This document shows positions 26,368 through 35,306 of a stretch of 64,000 nucleotides of DNA, piece by piece. The stretch covers positions 1 through 64,000 of the forward strand of contig JAFQSD010000001.1 in assembly GCA_017409785.1 (NCBI GenBank), in the 5' to 3' direction. The position numbers and the translations under genes are program-made. How positions within the stretch are numbered: position 1 is the stretch's first letter; each line of letters starts with the position of its first letter. This DNA is from Bacilli bacterium (GTDB lineage Bacteria > Bacillota_I > Bacilli_A > RF39 > UBA660). The notes beneath the pieces were generated by a model that was given only the letters and a program-made list of their open reading frames with translations, was not told the DNA's origin and did no database searches.

Positions 26368-28133
26368 GTTTAGAAATAAATAGAAATGATTCATCAATAG
26401 ACACAAGACAAATTCCAAAACATAGAACAACTTTTCAACGAACAATTGCTGGATTATTAACTACATTAATCCTTTTTTCAGGGAGTTTAATTGGACCAAC
26501 AACTGTATATGCTGCAGAAACGCCATCAACTTCTCAATCGCAAACATATATTGATCCAAGTACTGTAATTGATATACCAGAAGAACATCAGTATGTTGTT
26601 GCTGAAGCATGTGGTAAGGAAAAAGGAGAACCAATAACAGTTGGCGATTTAAATGCTATAAAAGATAATTGGATGACATTAACAGTATATGACGATACAA
26701 ACTTAGAGTGGTTAAATCATTTGGGACAAGTTGAATATTTATCAATTATTATTCATGCTGATGATATGTCATTGTTTAGAAAAATTAAAAGTTTAAAAAA
26801 CATAAATTCTATTTCTATAACACCAGCGCTTAATAGTTCTATAGATATGACTTCACAAGATTTTGCCTTTATAAAAAATTCGCCTCAATTAAAAGAGTTA
26901 TCTATTTCTGGAGAAGTAGGAATCGAACCAGGTTTTATTGAATCATTAACTAATCTCCAAAAATTAAATTTCTTTTTACAAGATGGAAATCATACTTATG
27001 ACTGTACTAAATTAGACTTTTTAAATGAATTGAAATTACATGATCCTTATACTGCGGCAATGTATATTACAACAGAGGAATATAATTATTTAAAAAGTAA
27101 AGGCGTAAAAATATCTTTCCCAAATGAAGAACAATTAAAAACATTTGTAGAAATTAATCATCGTCTAGATCAAATTGTTGAAAGTATTGGACTTGATGAA
27201 AATAGTAGTGAACAAGATAAATTTAATGCTATAATTTGTTATGTATTGGATAATTTATCATATGATGAACAAGTATCTAATGCTTTAGCAAATGATGAAC
27301 CAATTCAGTCATTAGCAGCAGATTTTTATGAAGGTGGACTATTATATGGTGCTTTAGAAAAAGAATCTGCTATTTGCGGTAACTATGCGGCATTAACTAA
27401 TGCTTTATTAGAAAGATTAAATATAGATACTTATTATTTAACTAGTCATAACCATGCTTGGAGTCTAGTGGAAATAGAGGGAAAACAATATTATGTTGAT
27501 TCAACATGGTTGGATGGAAAGTCAGTTTATAAAACAGAAACAGAATATGTCTATGATGATTATGGAAATATAATAGCATCATCAACAAGTTGGACACCTA
27601 TAGGTGCATCTGAAGCAATTAAAGAAGGAAATACAGAAGAACTTGATTGGTATATGGAAGATCCAAGCAGCTATCCAAAGTCAGATTCTCAAGCAGAATC
27701 ACATATGGTAGTAAATCTTCCTGATTTCTTTGGAATTATACCACAAGAAGAAAGCGATGAAATAGTTCCAGAAACAATAGAAATAGCAGAAACAACTCCA
27801 GCTCCAACAGAAACTGTTGAACAAACTGAACCAGAAGAAACCAAACCAATAGTTTTAGATGATGAAAATGTAGAAATTCGTTCGGGAGATAAAAAGTGGA
27901 TAGTACCAGCGGCTGTTGCAATTGGCGTATTAACTGCTATTGGTGGAGCTGTTGCTGTAAAAAAGAATAAAGATAAAAAAGAAAGAGAAAGACGAAGAAG
28001 ACAAGCAATGTATAGCAATCCTTTTGGTGATGATTTTTCATCACCATACGGAAATAGTTATCAACCATATAATGATTTTGATTTTTCATCACCAAGTGAC
28101 ACATCAAGCAAATCAAGTAGAAGACATCGATAA
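26364..28133 (+). CDS. Secreted, membrane-anchored LRR-transglutaminase-like protein
   Basis: 589 residues. The N-terminal signal sequence (TIAGLLTTLILFSGSLIGPT, likely cut after VYA) is followed by an LRR-like region (~100-240: LGQVEYLSIII, NINSISITPAL, QLKELSISG, NLQKLNFFL). A transglutaminase-like core has Cys338 (SAICGNYAALTNALLERL), His364 (SHNHAWSLVEI) and Asp379 (YYVDSTWLD). A Pro/Glu/Thr stalk leads to a C-terminal membrane helix (IVPAAVAIGVLTAIGGAVAV) and a basic, Ser-rich tail, so the catalytic part faces outside. It may cross-link or cleave surface proteins. The same two modules are split into separate genes at 1-2453. Confidence 0.82.
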   Translation: MSLEINRNDSSIDTRQIPKHRTTFQRTIAGLLTTLILFSGSLIGPTTVYAAETPSTSQSQTYIDPSTVIDIPEEHQYVVAEACGKEKGEPITVGDLNAIKDNWMTLTVYDDTNLEWLNHLGQVEYLSIIIHADDMSLFRKIKSLKNINSISITPALNSSIDMTSQDFAFIKNSPQLKELSISGEVGIEPGFIESLTNLQKLNFFLQDGNHTYDCTKLDFLNELKLHDPYTAAMYITTEEYNYLKSKGVKISFPNEEQLKTFVEINHRLDQIVESIGLDENSSEQDKFNAIICYVLDNLSYDEQVSNALANDEPIQSLAADFYEGGLLYGALEKESAICGNYAALTNALLERLNIDTYYLTSHNHAWSLVEIEGKQYYVDSTWLDGKSVYKTETEYVYDDYGNIIASSTSWTPIGASEAIKEGNTEELDWYMEDPSSYPKSDSQAESHMVVNLPDFFGIIPQEESDEIVPETIEIAETTPAPTETVEQTEPEETKPIVLDDENVEIRSGDKKWIVPAAVAIGVLTAIGGAVAVKKNKDKKERERRRRQAMYSNPFGDDFSSPYGNSYQPYNDFDFSSPSDTSSKSSRRHR

Positions 28134-28154
28134 AAGAAAAGGAGAAAATAAGCA

Positions 28155-28475
28155 ATGAAAGAAGAATATGCAAGATTTCTACCAGTTGGTAGTGTTGTTT
28201 TATTAGAAGGAGCAACAAAGAGATTAATGATTACAGGGTTCTGTACAATGGATAGTGCAGAAAGTGAAAAAATATATGATTACTGTGGTTGCTTATATCC
28301 AGAAGGAATGATTTCAAGTGATGAAACAGCTTTATTTGACCACGATCAAATTAAAGAAATATATCATATTGGATTCTCTGATCCTGAAGAAGTGGCATTT
28401 AAAGAAAGACTAAATGAATTAGTTAATGCATCTGTAATGCCACAAAATTCAAAAGAAGAAACAACAAATATCTAA
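28155..28475 (+). CDS. DUF4176-family protein
   Basis: 106 residues, ribosome site AAAGGAGA. The N-terminal FLPVGSVVLLEGATKRLMIT followed by YDYCGCLYPEG is the DUF4176 signature, and FDHDQIKEIYHIGF fits its middle. In other Bacillota this family sits in type VII secretion loci; no WXG100 or EssC gene is present here. It follows the LRR-transglutaminase gene after 21 bases and ends the operon. Confidence 0.75.
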   Translation: MKEEYARFLPVGSVVLLEGATKRLMITGFCTMDSAESEKIYDYCGCLYPEGMISSDETALFDHDQIKEIYHIGFSDPEEVAFKERLNELVNASVMPQNSKEETTNI

Positions 28476-28486
28476 TTTTAGTAATT

Positions 28487-28512
28487 AAAGGCAGCAAACA
28501 CTGCCTTTTTTT
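28487..28512 (+). terminator. Terminator after the DUF4176 gene
   Basis: AAAGGCAG (28487-28494) pairs with CTGCCTTT (28501-28508), then T's. Confidence 0.88.
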
Positions 28513-28533
28513 GTTGAAAACTCTAATTAATCG

Positions 28534-28561
28534 TTGAAATTTTAGAAAAATATGCTATAAT
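28534..28561 (+). promoter_or_regulatory. Promoter of the rimP-nusA-infB operon
   Basis: TTGAAA (28534-28539), 16-base spacer, TATAAT (28556-28561) preceded by TGC (extended -10). Confidence 0.78.
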
Positions 28562-28573
28562 ATAAGCAGAAAG

Positions 28574-28599
28574 GAGTGGGAACGAATAAATTCCCACTC
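28574..28599 (+). promoter_or_regulatory. Leader stem-loop of the rimP operon
   Basis: GAGTGGGAA (28574-28582), an eight-base loop and TTCCCACTC (28591-28599) form a perfect 9-bp stem in the 5' leader, followed by TTATTATTT and the AGGAGG site. A comparable GUGGG...CCCAC leader element is, from memory, found before rimP in other Firmicutes. It could be an attenuator or a protein-binding element. Confidence 0.7.
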
Positions 28600-28621
28600 T
28601 TATTATTTAGGAGGTGAAATA

Positions 28622-28876
28622 ATGAAAGAACAAGTAGCAGAACTTGTAAATGAATCTATTCAAGAATTAGGAGTATTTGTAGATGATGCATATATTTCAA
28701 ATGAAGAAGGTAAAAAAATCTTCAATATAGTTCTAGACAGTGAGGAAATAATTGATTTAAACAAAATAACTGACGCCTCAAGAATAATAAATAAAATTAT
28801 GGACAAAAATGCTAAGTTATTAGACGATGCTGATGAACTAGACATTTTTTCAAAAGAGAAGGGAGATATTGAATAA
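28622..28876 (+). CDS. rimP: Short RimP (N-terminal domain only), ribosome maturation factor
   Basis: 84 residues; RimP is normally about 150. The N-terminal alpha/beta domain is recognisable (ELVNESIQELGVFVDDAYI ... FNIVLDSEEIIDLNKITDAS), but the chain stops where the conserved Y-x-LEVSSPG segment and the C-terminal SH3-like domain should begin. No downstream remnant is seen: nusA starts on the overlapping TAATG. RimP helps 30S assembly. The excellent AGGAGGTG ribosome site and operon position argue that it is a real short form and not a pseudogene. Confidence 0.8.
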   Translation: MKEQVAELVNESIQELGVFVDDAYISNEEGKKIFNIVLDSEEIIDLNKITDASRIINKIMDKNAKLLDDADELDIFSKEKGDIE

Positions 28877-30060
28877 TGAACGGTAAAGAATTTAAAAAAG
28901 CATTAGATAATATTGTAAAAGAAAAAGATATCGATCCAGAAGTAGTATATAACGCAATGGAATTAGCTTTAACATCTGCCTATAAAAAGAATTTTAATTC
29001 AAAAACAAATGTTAAAGTAATATTTGATCGTGCTACAGGAGAAATTAAAGTATATTCATTCTTAACAGTTGTTGAAGATGATAAAATGACTAAAGAAGAA
29101 TATGAAGATTATTTATTCGAACAATATTCTGATGATGACGAAGAAGAGGAAGAAGAAGTACCAGCAGAAGGTGAAGAAGGAGAAGAAAAAGAAGCTATTT
29201 CTTACTTCAATCCTGAAACTGAAATCAAAGTATCTGATGCTAAGAAATTAGATAAGACATTAGAAATTGGAGATACAATTGATACAGAAGTAACTCCAAA
29301 AGACTTTGGACGTGTAGCAGCATCAACTGCTAAACAAGTAGTAGTACAAAAAATTAGAGAAGCTGAAAGAAACAGCATCATGGAAGAATTTGGAGATAAA
29401 CAAGATGAATTATTAATTGGTACAGTAGCATTAGAAGATACTGATAACTATTTCATCGATTTAGGTCGTACAAATGGTATTTTACCTAAGAAAGATATTA
29501 TTCCAGGAGAAAAAATTGAAATGGGTTCTCAAATTAAAGTTTATGTATCTAAAGTAGACAATAATGGAAAGAACTTACTTATCCTATTAAGTAGAGCACA
29601 CTATGGATTTGTAAAAAGATTATTCGAACTTGAAATTCCAGAAATTAATGATGGAACAGTTATGTTATACAGTGTAGCAAGAGATGCTGGTAACAGAAGT
29701 AAAGTTGCAGTATATTCTGAAAATCCACAAGTTGACCCAATTGGTGCTTGTATCGGTGAAAAAGGTTCAAGAATTGCTCGTATCATTGAAGAATTACACG
29801 GAGAAAAACTTGATGTAGTTAAATATGATAAAGACCCAGCAATCTTCATTGAAAACGCATTATCACCAGCAAGAGAATTAACAGTAGCAATTACTGATCC
29901 AAAGAAACAAGAAGCAATGGTTATTGCTGATGGAGATAACTTCTCATTAGCAATCGGTAAAAAAGGACAAAATGCTCGTCTAGCTTCAAAATTAACACAC
30001 TACAAAATTGATATTAAAACAACTGAACAAGCAAGAGAAGCAGGAATCAATTTTAGATAA
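28876..30060 (+). CDS. nusA: Transcription termination/antitermination factor NusA
   Basis: 394 residues. The N-terminal RNA-polymerase-binding domain (FKKALDNIVKEKDIDPEVV) is interrupted by a very acidic insert (about residues 85-110, runs of Asp/Glu). Then come the S1 domain (ELLIGTVALEDTDNYFIDLG), KH1 (DPIGACIGEKGSRIARIIEE) and KH2 (SLAIGKKGQNARLASKL). There is no C-terminal acidic-repeat extension, as usual in Firmicutes. Translation is probably coupled to rimP (TAATG overlap). Confidence 0.96.
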   Translation: MNGKEFKKALDNIVKEKDIDPEVVYNAMELALTSAYKKNFNSKTNVKVIFDRATGEIKVYSFLTVVEDDKMTKEEYEDYLFEQYSDDDEEEEEEVPAEGEEGEEKEAISYFNPETEIKVSDAKKLDKTLEIGDTIDTEVTPKDFGRVAASTAKQVVVQKIREAERNSIMEEFGDKQDELLIGTVALEDTDNYFIDLGRTNGILPKKDIIPGEKIEMGSQIKVYVSKVDNNGKNLLILLSRAHYGFVKRLFELEIPEINDGTVMLYSVARDAGNRSKVAVYSENPQVDPIGACIGEKGSRIARIIEELHGEKLDVVKYDKDPAIFIENALSPARELTVAITDPKKQEAMVIADGDNFSLAIGKKGQNARLASKLTHYKIDIKTTEQAREAGINFR

Positions 30061-30072
30061 TAGGAGGTATTT

Positions 30073-30336
30073 ATGAAAGTAAAAAAAGTACCTTTAAGAT
30101 CATGTGTTATCACAAAAGAACAACTACCAAAACAAGAACTTCTAAGAATTGTTAGAACACCATTTGGAGAAGTAAAAGTTGATGAAACTGGAAAATTAAA
30201 TGGTAGAGGAGCATATATTAAAAAAGATATTGAAGTATTAGAAAAAGCTAAGAAAACAGGCTTACTTGCTAAAAGATTAGAATGCACAATATCAGATGAG
30301 GTATATGAAGAAATAAAAAATATAATAGAAAAATAG
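30073..30336 (+). CDS. ylxR: YlxR/RnpM-family RNA-binding protein
   Basis: 87 residues, AGGAGG ribosome site. PLRSCVITKEQLPKQELLRIVRT and GRGAYIKKD match YlxR, which in recent work on Bacillus (RnpM) binds and modulates RNase P RNA. It has its usual place between nusA and infB. The L7Ae-like gene often found next to it is absent. Confidence 0.9.
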   Translation: MKVKKVPLRSCVITKEQLPKQELLRIVRTPFGEVKVDETGKLNGRGAYIKKDIEVLEKAKKTGLLAKRLECTISDEVYEEIKNIIEK

Positions 30337-30355
30337 AAAAGTGAGGTGAGTCTTT

Positions 30356-32497
30356 ATGATGACTTTAGAAGATTATGCATTAGATGTCAATAAGTCAATT
30401 GACGAAATAAAAGCATTATGCGATAAGATCGGAATCCACTACGAAGATGAGAACTCATTGTTAGATGAAACAGATATCATTTTACTTGATAACGAACAAC
30501 AAGATGAAGAAGACTATGTAACTACAGGAGACGAAGATGCTCTTGAAGAGCAAAGACTTGAAGAAGAAGTAGAAGATATCGCTGAAGAATTAGCTCTAGA
30601 TACAAAATTTGATTTAGACAACTCTTCATCATTTGAAAAAGTAAAACCAAAAGTAGCTAAAAAGACAGAAAATAATAAAAAAGACTTCTTAAAAGAAAGA
30701 AAAAAAATGTACAAACATCGTGAAAAATTACAAAGTAACGAACAAGTACAAGACGAAAATGTAATTCTTTACAAAGAAGGAATGAATGTATCAGAATTAG
30801 CAGCATTATTAGAAGTTGCACCAGTAGAACTAGTTAAGAAACTAATGGGACTTGGAGTAATGGCTAATATCAATCAAGTAATTGATTATGATACAGCTGA
30901 AATTGTTGTAACAGACTACAACAAAACATTAAAGAAAGAAGAAACTGCTGATATTTCAAACTTTGAAAGTTTTGAAATTGAAGATAGAGAAGAAGATTTA
31001 GTAGAACGTCCACCAGTGGTAACAATCATGGGACACGTTGACCATGGAAAAACTTCATTATTAGATGCAATCAGAAAAACAGATGTAGTTAGTGGAGAAG
31101 CAGGTGGAATTACTCAAGCAATCGGAGCTTATTCAGTTAAATATAATGATAAAAAATTAACATTTATTGATACACCAGGACATGCTGCATTCACAGAAAT
31201 GCGTGCACGTGGAGCATCAATCACTGACATCGTAATTATCATTGTTGCTGCAGATGATGGAATAATGCCTCAAACAAAAGAAGCAATTGACCATGCAAAA
31301 GCAGCAGGATGTCCAATTATCGTTGCAATTAATAAAATTGATAAACCAGAAGCAAACGTTGAAAGAGTAATGACAGGATTAGTTGAAAATGGACTTACTC
31401 CAGAAGCATGGGGTGGAGATATTATTGTAAATCAAATTTCTGCTAAAACAGGTGTAGGAATTAACGAATTATTAGAAAATATCTTACTAGTTGCTGAAAT
31501 GGAAAATTTAAAAGCAAATCCAAATCGTTATGCATCAGGAGCTGTAATTGAATCTAAAAAAGATTCAAAAGTAGGTTCAGTTGCAACATTACTTATCCAA
31601 AACGGAACACTTCGTTTAGGAGATCCAATTGTTATTGGTAATTACTTTGGTAAAGTAAGAACATTAAAAAATGACAAAGGACAAAATATTGTAGAAGCAA
31701 AACCATCAACTCCGGTAGAAGTAACTGGTATTTCAGAAGTACCAAGTGCCGGAGATAAATTCATGGCTTTTGAATCAGAAAAACAAGCTAAGCAAATTGC
31801 TGAAGAAAGAGCACTTCGTTCTAAAGCAAGTGATACAAACTTCTCAGGAATGAGTTTAGATGACTTATTTGGACAAATCCAAATTGGAGTTAAAGAAATT
31901 AATGTAGTATTAAAAGCTGATGTAAACGGAAGTTTAGAAGCTGTTAAAAATGCTTTAGAAAAAATTGATGTTGAAGGAGTAAAAGTAAAAGTTATTCGTT
32001 CGGCAGTTGGAGCTATCACTGAAAGTGATATCGTTCTAGCAAGCGCATCACACGCATTAATTATTGGATTCAATGTTCGAGCATCAGGAAAATCACTTGA
32101 TACTGCAAAAGAATATGGAATTACAATTAAAACATATGACATTATCTATAAAGTTGTAGAAGATATGGAAGCTGCAATGAAAGGTATGTTAGATCCAGAA
32201 TTTGAAGAAAAAGTTTTAGGAACATTAGAAATTAGACAAATTTTCAAATTCTCAAAAGTTGGTTTAATTGCTGGATGTCACGTAACTAACGGAGTTGTTA
32301 AAAACGGACAAAAAGCTCGTATCATTAGAGATGACGTTGTAGTATACAATGGAGCAATTAAATCATTACAACATGAAAAAGACCAAGTTAAAGAAGTTAA
32401 GAAAGACATGGATTGTGGATTAACTTTAGAAAACTGTCAAGACTACAAAGAAAATGATATTATCGAAGTATACGAATTAGTAGAAATTAAAAGATAA
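30356..32497 (+). CDS. infB: Translation initiation factor IF-2
   Basis: 713 residues. A moderately long, charged N-terminal region leads to the IF2 N domain ([21 protein letters not shown]). The GTPase domain has G1 [10 protein letters not shown]3 DTPGHAAF, G4 NKID and SAK for G5. Domains II-IV follow, with the C2 fMet-tRNA-binding end ([19 protein letters not shown]). AGGTGAG lies before tandem ATGs at 30356 and 30359; either may be used. It places initiator tRNA on the 30S subunit. Confidence 0.97.
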   Translation: MMTLEDYALDVNKSIDEIKALCDKIGIHYEDENSLLDETDIILLDNEQQDEEDYVTTGDEDALEEQRLEEEVEDIAEELALDTKFDLDNSSSFEKVKPKVAKKTENNKKDFLKERKKMYKHREKLQSNEQVQDENVILYKEGMNVSELAALLEVAPVELVKKLMGLGVMANINQVIDYDTAEIVVTDYNKTLKKEETADISNFESFEIEDREEDLVERPPVVTIMGHVDHGKTSLLDAIRKTDVVSGEAGGITQAIGAYSVKYNDKKLTFIDTPGHAAFTEMRARGASITDIVIIIVAADDGIMPQTKEAIDHAKAAGCPIIVAINKIDKPEANVERVMTGLVENGLTPEAWGGDIIVNQISAKTGVGINELLENILLVAEMENLKANPNRYASGAVIESKKDSKVGSVATLLIQNGTLRLGDPIVIGNYFGKVRTLKNDKGQNIVEAKPSTPVEVTGISEVPSAGDKFMAFESEKQAKQIAEERALRSKASDTNFSGMSLDDLFGQIQIGVKEINVVLKADVNGSLEAVKNALEKIDVEGVKVKVIRSAVGAITESDIVLASASHALIIGFNVRASGKSLDTAKEYGITIKTYDIIYKVVEDMEAAMKGMLDPEFEEKVLGTLEIRQIFKFSKVGLIAGCHVTNGVVKNGQKARIIRDDVVVYNGAIKSLQHEKDQVKEVKKDMDCGLTLENCQDYKENDIIEVYELVEIKR

Positions 32498-32514
32498 TAC
32501 TTCAGGGAGTTTAA

Positions 32515-32886
32515 ATGAAAACAACAGAAGAATCTGAGATAGAAAGAAATATTCTCAGTAGTGAATTATTAAATGAAACATCTTTACTAATTATTAGTCA
32601 AGGTGATAACGAAGAATATCCATCTGTATCATTAAGATATGAAAAATATGGTGAAGTTCGTGAAAAAGTATTTGCACAACTTACTCCAGATGTTAGAGTA
32701 GAACATAATGATCAAATGATTGCAATATTTCATAAAAAAGGAAAAGGTCTTAAGCGATTCAAATTAGTATCTGTTTACGACATGACTATCCATGAGTTCG
32801 TAGGAACATCAAATATGCATCTACATTATGAAGCAACTAAATATCAAGGAGCAAAAGTAAAAAAACTAGGTGCACAAAAGAAGTAG
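32515..32886 (+). CDS. Unknown protein inside the infB-rbfA operon
   Basis: 123 residues, ribosome site CAGGGAG 17 bases after infB. Predicted mixed fold with TSLLIISQGDNEEYPSVSLRY and a basic end KVKKLGAQKK. No membrane segment and no recognised family; it is not the L7Ae-like protein often seen in this operon. The stop at 32884-32886 lies in front of the rbfA ribosome site. The position suggests a ribosome or RNA-related role; this is inference only. Confidence 0.7.
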   Translation: MKTTEESEIERNILSSELLNETSLLIISQGDNEEYPSVSLRYEKYGEVREKVFAQLTPDVRVEHNDQMIAIFHKKGKGLKRFKLVSVYDMTIHEFVGTSNMHLHYEATKYQGAKVKKLGAQKK

Positions 32887-32905
32887 ACAAAGGAGGTCTT
32901 CTAAC

Positions 32906-33253
32906 ATGGCAAACAATGTAAAAATAGAAAGACTAAATCATGCATTTCAAGAAGAAATAAGTATGATTTTAATGACAGAAATCAAAGACGAAGATATTAA
33001 ATTCGTAACAATCACAGGGGTAGAAACAACATCAGACTTAAGTTTCGCAAAAGTATATTTCACAGTATTAGATGATACAAAAAGAGAAACTACTTTAGAA
33101 GCGTTAAATGGTGCTGCTTCATTCATCCGTGGTGAACTATCAAAAAGAGTAGAGATTCGTCATACTCCAGAATTAAAATTTATTTATGATACATCAATTG
33201 AATATGGAAATCATATTGAAAAGATTATTGAACAAATAAATGAAGAAAAATAA
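32906..33253 (+). CDS. rbfA: Ribosome-binding factor A
   Basis: Start ATG 32906 after AAAGGAGG. 115 residues with RIERLNHAFQEEIS-like helix (here KIERLNHAF), FVTITGVETTSDLSFAKVYF and RGELSKRVEIRHTPELKFIYD, all typical of RbfA, a KH-fold factor for 16S rRNA 5'-end maturation. Last gene of the operon; truB, usually next, lies at 22218 instead. Confidence 0.95.
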   Translation: MANNVKIERLNHAFQEEISMILMTEIKDEDIKFVTITGVETTSDLSFAKVYFTVLDDTKRETTLEALNGAASFIRGELSKRVEIRHTPELKFIYDTSIEYGNHIEKIIEQINEEK

Positions 33254-33256
33254 AAA

Positions 33257-33287
33257 AAAACCATACTTTAATAGTATGGTTTTTTTA
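33257..33287. terminator. Terminator between rbfA and the kinase-like gene
   Basis: AACCATACT (33259-33267) pairs with AGTATGGTT (33273-33281). T's follow and A's precede, so it can serve both strands. Confidence 0.88.
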
Positions 33288-33294
33288 TGTCCAA

Positions 33295-33960
33295 TTACTT
33301 AATTTTTTGTTTTACTTTTCTCATATACTCAATAGGATATTTATAATTAGCTAAATCACTACAAACTGTACGTCCATCCTGGTTTTTAAACCATTTATAA
33401 AAATCAGTATCACTTAAATCACTATGATTCTTAGTTCCCTTAATTAAAGAAGAAAATAGTAACCAACTAGCTTCACTATAATTATTATCACTAACAGTAT
33501 CTCTTTCATCAACATCAGCATCACAATATCTTTCAGTATCAATAAGAATAATATCTTGATCAGTAAATATTGAATTTTCTAAATTAGTATCTCTAGCTTC
33601 AATAAAAGCTAAAGATAATCTATCAAATGAATCGAAAATCTCTGAAAAATTATCAGTTAAATAATCACTAGTTCTAGTTAAAATATCTTTAGAACTTCTT
33701 TCATAATAGGGCATTAAAAATGCCCTATAGTCACCAGATTTATTAAATAAGTATTCTTGAATTTCAAAAAAATGTTTTAATTGTAAGTTCTGAATTCTTT
33801 GTTCAAGCTCTAAATCTGGTTCAGCCCATGGAAATATACGAAATCTTTTTAAACATCGTCCATCACTAGTCTTATAAACTCTATGACTATTTAATGGATG
33901 ACTAATCTTTTCTGTAATAGGCACTCTAACTAATTTATAATTATGATCATAAAAATACAT
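33295..33960 (-). CDS. Protein-kinase-like protein, divergent fourth member
   Basis: 221 residues, minus strand, ribosome site AGGTGAAAT. The N-lobe has RCLKRFRIF (candidate Lys) and LELEQRIQNL. The catalytic-loop position reads RDTNLENSIF and the metal-loop position LIDTERY, so Asp, Asn and the second Asp are kept but the loop Lys is Asn. It ends PIEYMRKVKQKIK, echoing the EYVI(Q/E)YVK ending of the tandem trio at 5491-7734. It is probably a kinase-fold protein, perhaps inactive. Its own promoter lies between it and DUF6512. Confidence 0.5.
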   Translation of the reverse strand: MYFYDHNYKLVRVPITEKISHPLNSHRVYKTSDGRCLKRFRIFPWAEPDLELEQRIQNLQLKHFFEIQEYLFNKSGDYRAFLMPYYERSSKDILTRTSDYLTDNFSEIFDSFDRLSLAFIEARDTNLENSIFTDQDIILIDTERYCDADVDERDTVSDNNYSEASWLLFSSLIKGTKNHSDLSDTDFYKWFKNQDGRTVCSDLANYKYPIEYMRKVKQKIK

Positions 33961-34019
33961 AATATTTCACCTAATCGTTATTCTATCAAAGAGATATTTA
34001 TCTGTAAAGAATTGAAAAA

Positions 34020-34553
34020 TTAAACTTTCTCATTTGCAATACCACATGTCTTACTAATTGGATCAATAAATATACCAGCCTTTATTGGATAATAGCTTAA
34101 TATAGTAAAAATAGTATAAACAATAATAACTAATATAATAGTCACGTTTTCTAAATGTAAATTATCTTTATTCATAATTATATACGCAATAATCTCTGCA
34201 ACAACAATTGAAATAAACATAATAAAAATAGTTAGAGGAAAGTTCTCCCCAATAATACTATAAATAGGTAAAAACATACTTAAAAATATTGGAATAGAAC
34301 TAATAGCCCCTATAAAATTAGAAAAACATATGTTGTCATAATCTAGTTTTTTCTTCACTACAATAATCTTTTGTATAACACCAGCAAGTAAAATACTACC
34401 AAATAATATTTTCATATGTTCCCAAATACTTTCATTAACAGGAGCAAATATACTAGTTATAAAATTAGGAAACTTATCGTACAAGAAATGTAATGGAAAA
34501 CAAAATAGAAATGCTAAAACAACACCTAAAACTTTTAATTTCTTTTTACTCAT
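34020..34553 (-). CDS. DUF6512-like integral membrane protein
   Basis: 177 residues with five membrane helices, AAGGTGAT ribosome site on the minus strand. The conserved opening FAPVNESIWEHMKILFGSIL fits the DUF6512 family of unknown function (family name from memory). It is in the same orientation as the kinase-like gene, 59 bases apart. Confidence 0.65.
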   Translation of the reverse strand: MSKKKLKVLGVVLAFLFCFPLHFLYDKFPNFITSIFAPVNESIWEHMKILFGSILLAGVIQKIIVVKKKLDYDNICFSNFIGAISSIPIFLSMFLPIYSIIGENFPLTIFIMFISIVVAEIIAYIIMNKDNLHLENVTIILVIIVYTIFTILSYYPIKAGIFIDPISKTCGIANEKV

Positions 34554-34688
34554 TAGATCACCTTACTAATATTATTCAAAAACATAAGAAAAATATACGT
34601 AAATAAAAAAGTGTGTAAAACAAATAATCAATGACTTTAAATCTAACAATCAATATGATAAAATACTAATATAGAAAGGTATGATAAT

Positions 34689-35261
34689 ATGACAAAAACA
34701 AGAAAAAAATATAATGATAGTTGGATGTATATTTTATTATTATCAACATTAGTAATTTTAACAGAATCAGTAAAAACATTTAATTTTAATTTATTTAATA
34801 TAGAATTAACATATGCTATCTTTTTAATCCCAATAATTTTCGCAATTACAAACTATATTACTAAAAAATATGGTTTTAGAAGAACTCTAAATGGAATAAT
34901 AATCTCTACAATATCAGTAGTATTATTTGTACTTTTAATGAGTTTTGCTATTGGAAAAGAACTAGAATTAGGTAGTCTAACAGGCTCACTATTAGGTTAT
35001 CTAATTAGTCAATTAATAAATACAATGATTTATAAGTTCTTACTAGTAAATACTAATTCACCATACATATTAGTATTATTGAATTATATCTTTGGTTATA
35101 TAGTATTTTATATGATATATACAATTGTTCATTTAGATATGATAATTCTTGATTCCTTCTGGATATCATACTTTGTAGTATTAGCTATTCAATCTATAAT
35201 GTCTATTGGATTAGCCTTATTAGATAAAAAAATACTCGTAGGAATAGGTAAGGATGATTAA
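34689..35261 (+). CDS. Integral membrane protein, possibly VUT/queuosine-precursor-transporter-like
   Basis: 190 residues with six predicted helices. The layout N-terminal helix, IELTYAIFLIPIIFAITNYI, ITKKYGFRRTLNGI, then further helices resembles the VUT (YhhQ/QueT-like) transporter family, in which a TYKYG-like basic loop follows the second helix. The match is loose and the assignment tentative. Ribosome site GAAAGG. The stop codon lies in a terminator stem. Confidence 0.5.
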   Translation: MTKTRKKYNDSWMYILLLSTLVILTESVKTFNFNLFNIELTYAIFLIPIIFAITNYITKKYGFRRTLNGIIISTISVVLFVLLMSFAIGKELELGSLTGSLLGYLISQLINTMIYKFLLVNTNSPYILVLLNYIFGYIVFYMIYTIVHLDMIILDSFWISYFVVLAIQSIMSIGLALLDKKILVGIGKDD

Positions 35262-35274
35262 TCCTTATTTTTTT
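35249..35274 (+). terminator. Terminator overlapping the end of the VUT-like gene
   Basis: TAAGGAT (35249-35255) pairs with ATCCTTA (35261-35267), then T's. Confidence 0.8.
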
Positions 35275-35306
35275 GCTATAATATAAGTTAAGAAAGAAGT
35301 GATAAT

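Noticed and set aside
31642-32142. 166-codon minus-strand frame inside infB
   Set aside because: It is antisense to the conserved IF-2 C-terminal domains, has no ribosome site or family match, and is a codon-bias shadow.
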